Shown piece by piece: positions 5,114 to 8,948 of a stretch of DNA of 8,948 nucleotides; the stretch's first letter is position 1; the number at the start of each line of letters is the position of its first letter. The position numbers and the translations under genes are program-made. This DNA comes from Candidatus Falkowiibacteriota bacterium (GTDB lineage Bacteria; Patescibacteriota; Patescibacteriia; Patescibacteriales; GWE2-39-37), in assembly GCA_013335665.1 (NCBI GenBank), contig JAAXVE010000027.1, forward strand, positions 1-8,948, in the 5' to 3' direction. The notes beneath the pieces are model-generated. The model made no database searches. It was given only the letters and a program-made list of their open reading frames with translations, and was not told the DNA's origin.

Positions 5114-6202
5114 CTAATTTTTGCCTTTCCCCCACTTCTTGGCGAAACCGAGAAAAGCCTTCTGGTAGTCTTTTGGTTGCGCCTTTCCCTGAAGCCATGA
5201 GTCAAAATCTGCTTGGCAAGCGTAAATGTCCAGCCCTTGGCAAACCCCCCAAAATTGCTCTCTGGTGCGTTCTGTGAGCATTGGGGCTGTGGTAGTAGCC
5301 TGAATCGGTTTTATCTCTTCCTTGGCTATTCTGTGGCCTTTGGGGGTGGTTTTAATGGGTGGGTGTGATGGGATTAGCAACAAACCACCCGTAACCCTCT
5401 GAATTTTTGCCTCTGGATAGACGGCCAACACCTGTTTCATGGCCAATAAAAACTTATTCTTAAAGTTCTTGTCGTTCGCGTATTCCTGTCCGAATTGCTC
5501 CTTGAACGAAGCAAAGGGAACTTTGACCGCTTTATTGAGTTCATGCAACCGGCGGGCAAGAAAGGCATAAACGTCGAGCGCAAGCGCTGAATGCGCCAGA
5601 GCGCCAAGGGCACGCGGGTCGAGCGGCACAGCATGGGTTAATAGGCTGTCAAAATAGTCTCTGGAAAGGGTCAATTCCCCAGGCCATAAACTTGTTTGAT
5701 GTTCGCTGTTGCTTATCCATGCCCTGAACTCTTTGATGGGTCTGGCGTTGACTGTGACGGCTTCGTTGTGAGTCGTAAAACCAAGGCTTAACTCTGCGGC
5801 GGCAAGCGCCATCATCTGTTTTTTGAAAAGGCTGTAGGTTCTGCCGTCTTGATCGGGTAGCCCTATCCGCCTAAGAAATTCGGCACAGCTGCTGCCAATT
5901 TCGATTTGCGGGTTTTGCTTCCGTATGGCTTCTCCGTTGATATGGATAAGGGCAAGGCGCGGTTTCGGGCCATAAGGAAGCGGCTGCATAACCCATTTTT
6001 TGCCATCCCATAACTTCCCTGCTGTAACGCAAATCGAGGCATTCTTAAAGTTGCGTTCAAAAAATTGCCCTTCTGTTTTTTTACGTGGTAGTCCCACCTG
6101 ACACAAAATGCCATGCTGATATTCGATCTCAGCGGCTTCTTCGATGCGGATTTCAGCGGCGCTTTCGATGATGCGGCTGTTTATAGGCGTAAGCTCTTTC
6201 AC
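5114..6202 (-). CDS. repA: Plasmid replication initiator RepA (RepA_C type)
   Basis: Initiator protein of 362 residues, expected to bind the iterons at 5019-5093 and start replication with host DnaA and helicase. The stretch LPYGPKPRLALIHINGEAIR (residues 75-94) followed by FLRRIGLPDQDGRTY (109-123) is typical of plasmid RepA proteins of the PF04796 type. Residues of roughly 197-266, with the ALALDVYAFLARRLHEL helix, look like the winged-helix part that binds DNA. The start is a GTG at 6202: a stop lies in frame at 6218-6220 and no ATG occurs near the N-terminus. The start is only ten bases after the stop of the ribbon-helix-helix gene, with no strong ribosome binding site, so translational coupling is likely. 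It is the last gene of the parA operon. Confidence 0.9.
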   Translation of the reverse strand: MKELTPINSRIIESAAEIRIEEAAEIEYQHGILCQVGLPRKKTEGQFFERNFKNASICVTAGKLWDGKKWVMQPLPYGPKPRLALIHINGEAIRKQNPQIEIGSSCAEFLRRIGLPDQDGRTYSLFKKQMMALAAAELSLGFTTHNEAVTVNARPIKEFRAWISNSEHQTSLWPGELTLSRDYFDSLLTHAVPLDPRALGALAHSALALDVYAFLARRLHELNKAVKVPFASFKEQFGQEYANDKNFKNKFLLAMKQVLAVYPEAKIQRVTGGLLLIPSHPPIKTTPKGHRIAKEEIKPIQATTTAPMLTERTREQFWGVCQGLDIYACQADFDSWLQGKAQPKDYQKAFLGFAKKWGKGKN

Positions 6203-6212
6203 TCGCTCGTTC

Positions 6213-6464
6213 TCATTTCAGACCGTTTTTTTCCTCCCATGCCTCCAAAGCCTCGCGCAAAAGTTCGTTCAGTTTAAGGTCTTTGTTGGCGGCATGTTGC
6301 CGGAAACGGCGGCGAAAGGCTGCATCAACCTTGAAATTCAAGGGGGATGTTGCTGCCGATAAGACTGACGCCTGTGAATGCCTTCCAACTGCGTCGGCTG
6401 GCGCTGCTGCGTTGCCTTTGATAGCAACCAAAGAGGATGATAAGGGTGCGGCTTTTTTGGTCAT
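6213..6464 (-). CDS. Ribbon-helix-helix partition or copy-control protein
   Basis: Small basic protein of 83 residues. The first 40 residues are Ala/Ser-rich and probably flexible. Residues 41-80 (starting SPLNFKVDAAFRRRFRQHAA) have the pattern of a ribbon-helix-helix fold: a short strand, NFKV, then two amphipathic helices, the second being LNELLREALEAWEEKN. Its place between parA and repA matches ParB-like centromere-binding partners of small plasmid ParA proteins, such as ParG. It probably binds a centromere-like site and represses the operon. The start ATG is preceded by AAGGA eight bases away. It begins 17 bases after the parA stop and ends 10 bases before the repA start. A pure copy-number repressor is the alternative. 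Confidence 0.75.
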   Translation of the reverse strand: MTKKAAPLSSSLVAIKGNAAAPADAVGRHSQASVLSAATSPLNFKVDAAFRRRFRQHAANKDLKLNELLREALEAWEEKNGLK

Positions 6465-6481
6465 TTTTTCGTTCCTTCTTC

Positions 6482-7117
6482 TTATCGTTTTTTATTGTTT
6501 TCTTTAATTCGTTCTTTCACGAAACACCAAAGCGCGACGGCTTCGGCGGCGCTTCGCCCTTTCGGGTCGATTTCGAGAACGGTACGCCCGTCGATCATCG
6601 AGGAGGCAAAGTCAACACGATCGTGAATGATAGACGAGGCGACAACGCCATGTTCGGAAAGAGACGCCATAGCCTGAACGGTCAAACGGATGTTCGGCTT
6701 GGCTTGGGTGACGACAAAAGCAAATGGTCTGTTCGCTCCGGTGGCAAGTCCTACCGTCTGACCTACGGCGCGAAGATCGTGAGGGCTGGGACGTGTCGGG
6801 ATAAGAACGAAGTCTGCTAAAGCGACAACAGCGCGGATGGATTCGGTAATCGCTGGCGGAGTGTCGATAAAGGCATAAGAATATCCTGCCTTGTCGAGCA
6901 GATCGAGTTTTTCGGCCAGATCCTTGATGGTCGAAGGGGCATAAGCTGGGCTTTCTGCCTTGCGACTATTCCACCAAGCGACAAGCGATTCCTGCGGATC
7001 GGTATCGATCATAACGCAAGGGCTATCGCCACCCAGTTCGGCAGCAACGGCAAGGTGGGCGGCAATGGTCGTCTTCCCTGCCCCGCCTTTTTGGCTCGCG
7101 AGAACTATTGTTTTCAT
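6482..7117 (-). CDS. parA: ParA-family partition ATPase
   Basis: Walker-type ATPase of 211 residues that moves plasmid copies over the nucleoid; this length fits the short ParA group lacking an N-terminal DNA-binding domain. Motifs: deviant Walker A KGGAGKTT (residues 10-17), DTDPQ (38-42) and Walker B YAFIDTPP (81-88). The C-terminus is rich in Lys, Arg and Asn. It is the first gene of a parA, ribbon-helix-helix, repA operon. The ribosome binding region is weak. The ATG follows GAACGAAAA, and almost the same string precedes the next gene's ATG. The 11-mer GAAAGAACGAA occurs both directly upstream of parA (7120-7130) and at the parA 3' end (6508-6518), so both junctions share sequence. Confidence 0.93.
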   Translation of the reverse strand: MKTIVLASQKGGAGKTTIAAHLAVAAELGGDSPCVMIDTDPQESLVAWWNSRKAESPAYAPSTIKDLAEKLDLLDKAGYSYAFIDTPPAITESIRAVVALADFVLIPTRPSPHDLRAVGQTVGLATGANRPFAFVVTQAKPNIRLTVQAMASLSEHGVVASSIIHDRVDFASSMIDGRTVLEIDPKGRSAAEAVALWCFVKERIKENNKKR

Positions 7118-7190
7118 TTTTCGTTCTTTCGATCTTTCTTGATTTCGTTATCAGAAGATAATCCGATTTCTTTCTTTCTTTAAAAGATAC

Positions 7191-7220
7191 AGGATAGAAA
7201 AAAAACACGATTCTTTTCAA
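7191..7220 (-). promoter_or_regulatory. Candidate promoter of the parA operon
   Basis: On the minus strand TTGAAA (7215-7220) and TATCCT (7191-7196) are separated by 18 bases, leaving a leader of about 70 bases that is purine-rich with repeated GAAAG units. The -35 box overlaps the stop codon of the upstream small gene. The boxes match the sigma-70 consensus only partly. Confidence 0.4.
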
Positions 7221-7498
7221 GGGGCGTCCGGCAAAAGGAACGTGGTCACGCTCCTATCGGCCTTTGTGATAATCCAATCGCAGTTATCGCCGTATCCCTT
7301 GGCGGGCTTGCTGGTCTCAATGGCATCATTGCCACAAGCGTTGCCCCAATCCCCTAAGGCATGACGGACGAGGCTTTCCATACGGTGAGAGTGGGGGTAG
7401 CAAGTGCAAGGGCGACGGAAGGGGAAGAGTGGCGAAGCATACGTGAACGACAATCCAGCCAATGGAACCCTTACATGGGGGAAATTGTTCATGTTCAT
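7217..7498 (-). CDS. Small plasmid-type protein with GDWG and WIIT-x-ADRS motifs, possibly shortened
   Basis: The C-terminal half contains RHALGDWGN and then WIITKADRSVTTFLLPDAP. This pairing is typical, as I remember it, of a family of small uncharacterised proteins common on proteobacterial plasmids. In usual members more residues separate the two motifs, so the spacer here (about 20 residues) looks shortened. The N-terminal 39 residues of the long frame, from the ATG at 7498, do not resemble the family and are rich in Pro, Phe and Cys. A second ATG at 7381 would give a 54-residue protein. Neither start has a good ribosome binding site. It lies about 100 bases upstream of parA on the same strand and could be cotranscribed. 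Function unknown; it may be a remnant. Confidence 0.5.
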   Translation of the reverse strand: MNMNNFPHVRVPLAGLSFTYASPLFPFRRPCTCYPHSHRMESLVRHALGDWGNACGNDAIETSKPAKGYGDNCDWIITKADRSVTTFLLPDAP

Positions 7499-7520
7499 AT
7501 TTGCGCAACTCTTTTATTTA

Positions 7521-7553
7521 CATATTGTTTTACCATGCAATATGTCGTAAAAT
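7521..7553 (+). promoter_or_regulatory. Candidate promoter-operator of the AbiE pair
   Basis: TTGTTT (7525-7530), 17 bases, then TAAAAT (7548-7553), which places the predicted transcription start at or next to the ATG at 7560. Two interlaced inverted repeats cover the promoter: CATATTG (7521-7527) with CAATATG (7538-7544), and TTTTAC (7528-7533) with GTAAAA (7547-7552). AbiEi antitoxins are known to bind inverted repeats in their own promoter, so these are the natural operator candidates. Confidence 0.5.
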
Positions 7554-7559
7554 GACACA

Positions 7560-7976
7560 ATGAAAAACCGTCAAACAACACTGCTCGACCAAGTCCGCTC
7601 GCGTATTGATCGCAAGCGCAATGCAGTCGTGCTGCGCAAAGATTTTCTTGATCTCGGCCAGTACGATCAGGTTGGTCGCTGCTTGCTCCGGCTCGTCAAA
7701 GAGGGGCGGCTTATCAAAATAGGCCAAGGGATTTATGTCCGCGCTGTTGTATCGCCGCTTGATGCTCAACCCGCTCTTCCCAAAAGCCTCAATAGCCTAG
7801 TCGTTGAGGCCATGAAAAAACTTGGCCTCCCCACAAGCCCTACGGCAACGGAACGCGACTACAACGAGGGCAAGAGCACGCAAGTTCCAACAGGACGCGC
7901 TATCGGCGTCCGCAAGCGTGTTCGTCGCCGCATCGGATACAACGGATACACGATGAGATTTGAGCATGTCACGTAA
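7560..7976 (+). CDS. AbiEi-family antitoxin / transcriptional regulator (DUF6088 type)
   Basis: Protein of 138 residues resembling the short AbiEi-type antitoxins (DUF6088). It opens with a winged-helix segment, VRSRIDRKRNAVVLRKDFLD through LVKEGRLIKIGQGIYVR (about residues 12-61). The family-like stretch ERDYNEGKSTQVPTGRAIGV (98-117) and a basic RKRVRRRIGYNG tail follow. In the AbiE system this protein neutralises the nucleotidyltransferase toxin and represses the operon. No Shine-Dalgarno lies before the ATG and the candidate -10 box ends only six bases upstream, so the message may be leaderless. The gene appears intact and overlaps the toxin start by 11 bases. Since the toxin is truncated, it may now serve only as a repressor. 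Confidence 0.8.
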   Translation: MKNRQTTLLDQVRSRIDRKRNAVVLRKDFLDLGQYDQVGRCLLRLVKEGRLIKIGQGIYVRAVVSPLDAQPALPKSLNSLVVEAMKKLGLPTSPTATERDYNEGKSTQVPTGRAIGVRKRVRRRIGYNGYTMRFEHVT

Positions 7977-8364
7977 TCAATCGCTGCCCAAAAAATCGGC
8001 CATTGAACGCGCTGCTGGTTTGCTCGTCACGACTGATGAGGCCTTCATTGAAAAAGATTGGCATGTCGTCCGGGCGATTCGATTGCTGAATGCGCTACAA
8101 AGTGAAGGATTGCAGTTGGCTTTTGGCGGCGGAACCTCCTTGGCCAAAGCGGGGCTTATCAAACGATTTTCCGAGGATGTTGATTTCAAAGTCACCATAC
8201 AACCGGCAGGACGCTCGCAGTATCGAGCAACGCGCAAAGCAATCATTGCGGCTCTGATCGATGAAGGCTTTGCGCTGGTCGTTGAACACACGGTGCGCGA
8301 TGAGAGCAGATTTTTTTCGCTGGAACTCGATTACGGGGCAACATTCACGAAGAACCGCATCTAG
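7966..8364 (+). pseudogene. Truncated AbiEii-type nucleotidyltransferase toxin
   Basis: AbiEii/AbiGii toxins are GTP-binding nucleotidyltransferases of nearly 300 residues. Here 132 residues remain from the ATG at 7966; a TTG at 7960 is in frame, but the ATG is the likelier start. The nucleotidyltransferase motifs are present: FGGGTSLAKA and, shortly after, RFSEDVDF with the metal-binding Asp pair. The match to the family fades at about FSLELDYGAT, and TAG at 8362-8364 ends the frame. The C-terminal half, needed for a complete enzyme, is missing. It is replaced by a TPR-encoding sequence in another frame. Start overlap with the antitoxin gene is 11 bases, as in coupled toxin-antitoxin operons. 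Loss of toxicity is inferred. Confidence 0.82.
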
Positions 8365-8684
8365 CTGTCCTGCAACAAGCCAAGAACGACTTCGCGGCGG
8401 CTGAGCGAGACTATCAGGAAGCGCTGCAAATCAGGCGTGAGCTGGCTCGATCCAATCCACAAACCTATCTGCCCGACGTCGCCATGACGCTCATCAACCT
8501 TGGGCTATTTTATCAGCGATCAGTTCCTGACAAAGAAAAATCTCTTAACTGTCTTGCAGAAGCCTTGCGTACCCTTAAACACTTAATAGCAAAACTCCCT
8601 TACACGCAGAAATATCAAGCAACAGCGTTAAGTTGTATTCAAGCATGGGGAGTTGATCCAGAAAAATTTTTGAAAACCCTGTAA
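8358..8684 (+). pseudogene. 3' fragment of a TPR-repeat protein
   Basis: About 108 codons, open in a different frame from the truncated toxin and ending at TAA (8682-8684). The beginning, HLAVLQQAKNDFAAAERDYQ then EALQIRRELARSNPQTYLPD and VAMTLINLGLFYQRSV, matches the tetratricopeptide repeats of long bacterial TPR proteins, in which the segment NP.TYLPDVAMTL.NLG is common. The rest (EKSLNCLAEALRTLKHLIAK and onward) reads as a degenerate TPR plus a short tail. No start or ribosome binding site exists at the junction. The nearest internal ATG is 8484. It is the tail of a larger gene joined to the broken toxin by a deletion or recombination near 8335-8358. Confidence 0.7.
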
Positions 8685-8720
8685 AAAAGCCAATGCCCTG
8701 ACATAGCTACGAAAATCTAC

Positions 8721-8743
8721 TAGACAAAATGAATTATTTTGTC
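8721..8743. repeat. Palindromic direct repeat, copy 2
   Basis: Perfect arms GACAAAAT (8723-8730) and ATTTTGTC (8736-8743) around GAATT. The 22 bases 8721-8742 equal the sequence that the IS interrupted at 907-916/2239-2259. The outer flanks differ between the two copies. It lies between the TPR fragment and the AbrB-type gene. Confidence 0.75.
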
Positions 8744-8833
8744 CATCTAAAGGTAGAATGACGCCCGGAAAGGCTTGATTTCATTGATGGTCGAAAAGGG
8801 CAAAACTGGACAAAACGATGAAGATGAACATTC

Positions 8834-8877
8834 TTGACTATGGGCCTGTTTTGTTATAACATATGGTATAACAAAAC
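8834..8877 (+). promoter_or_regulatory. Promoter and operator palindrome of the AbrB-type antitoxin
   Basis: TTGACT (8834-8839), 17 bases, then TAACAT (8857-8862). The -10 region lies inside a perfect inverted repeat, GTTTTGTTATA (8848-8858) and TATAACAAAAC (8867-8877), with an 8-base centre. A repressor bound there would block RNA polymerase. Autorepression by an AbrB/MazE-type antitoxin is the expected mechanism. Confidence 0.65.
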
Positions 8878-8889
8878 GGAGATGCTCTC

Positions 8890-8948
8890 ATGCGTGCGAC
8901 GGTAACGAAAATTGGTAATTCGACAGGCGTGATCCTGCCGAAGGCTGC
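8890..8948 (+). CDS. AbrB/MazE-type antitoxin, 3' end outside the window
   Basis: Only 19 complete codons are visible: MRATVTKIGNSTGVILPKA. This is the classic start of the swapped-hairpin AbrB/MazE/SpoVT DNA-binding domain, with the KIGNS and LPK signatures. Proteins beginning this way are usually antitoxins paired with a downstream toxin of the Doc, PIN or MazF type, which would lie beyond the window. The ATG is well supported by GGAG eight bases upstream. A perfect 11-bp inverted repeat covers the promoter. The family is clear; the toxin partner cannot be known from this sequence. Confidence 0.85.
   Translation, partial: MRATVTKIGNSTGVILPKA

Noticed and set aside
6437..6820. Plus-strand frame of 127 codons opposite the 3' end of parA
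   Set aside because: It is antisense to parA, whose Walker motifs and operon context are unambiguous.
8721..8743. Palindrome as a Xer dif-type site
   Set aside because: The arms do not resemble the XerC and XerD half-sites (such as TTATGTTAAAT) and the central spacing does not fit the 11-6-11 layout.

Overview
The window reads as a mosaic piece of a proteobacterial plasmid, or of a plasmid integrated in a chromosome. The grounds are an iteron origin with DnaA boxes, a RepA/ParA/ribbon-helix-helix replication-partition cassette, an ArdC antirestriction remnant, toxin-antitoxin genes and an IS4-family insertion. The exact genus cannot be read from the sequence. Base composition is uneven: the first 550 bases are clearly GC-rich, the IS and the 2250-5100 stretch are much more AT-rich, and the rep/par/abi part is intermediate. 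This suggests segments of different origin.

Layout. 1-549 (+): 3' part of a prepilin peptidase (GxGD aspartic protease). 550-907: no gene seen. 917-2238: complete IS4-family element with 16-bp ends and a perfect 9-bp target duplication, inserted in one arm of a short palindrome. A second, uninterrupted copy of that palindrome lies at 8721-8743, so the whole rep/par/TA segment is bracketed by a direct repeat. 2271-2543 (-): a small unknown gene with internal repeats and a strong terminator. 2692-4950: mostly decayed sequence, holding an ardC remnant without its metalloprotease motif, an unrecognised 56-codon gene, a dense cluster of AACACC-type repeats bounded by inverted repeats, two tandem GC-rich hairpins, and a broken minus-strand reading frame ending beside them. 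4950-5100: replication origin with three 18-bp iterons flanked by two opposed DnaA boxes. 5114-7117 (-): repA, a ribbon-helix-helix gene and parA, transcribed parA to repA toward the origin. 7217-7498 (-): a small plasmid-type protein. 7560-8364 (+): AbiE-type toxin-antitoxin pair whose toxin is cut after about 130 residues. 8358-8684 (+): a TPR-protein tail joined out of frame to the broken toxin. 8890-end (+): start of an AbrB/MazE-type antitoxin with a promoter-operator palindrome.

How the parts work together. RepA should bind the iterons and open the origin with host DnaA. ParA and the ribbon-helix-helix protein should segregate the replicon and probably control their own operon. The AbiE pair and the AbrB-type gene are stabilisation or defence modules, the first now apparently disabled. 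No relaxase, oriT, tRNA, rRNA or CRISPR array was found. I do not see a clearly new multi-gene system. The most unusual items are the repeat cluster at 3772-3923 with its divergent 56-codon gene, and the repeated palindrome bracketing the replicon core.
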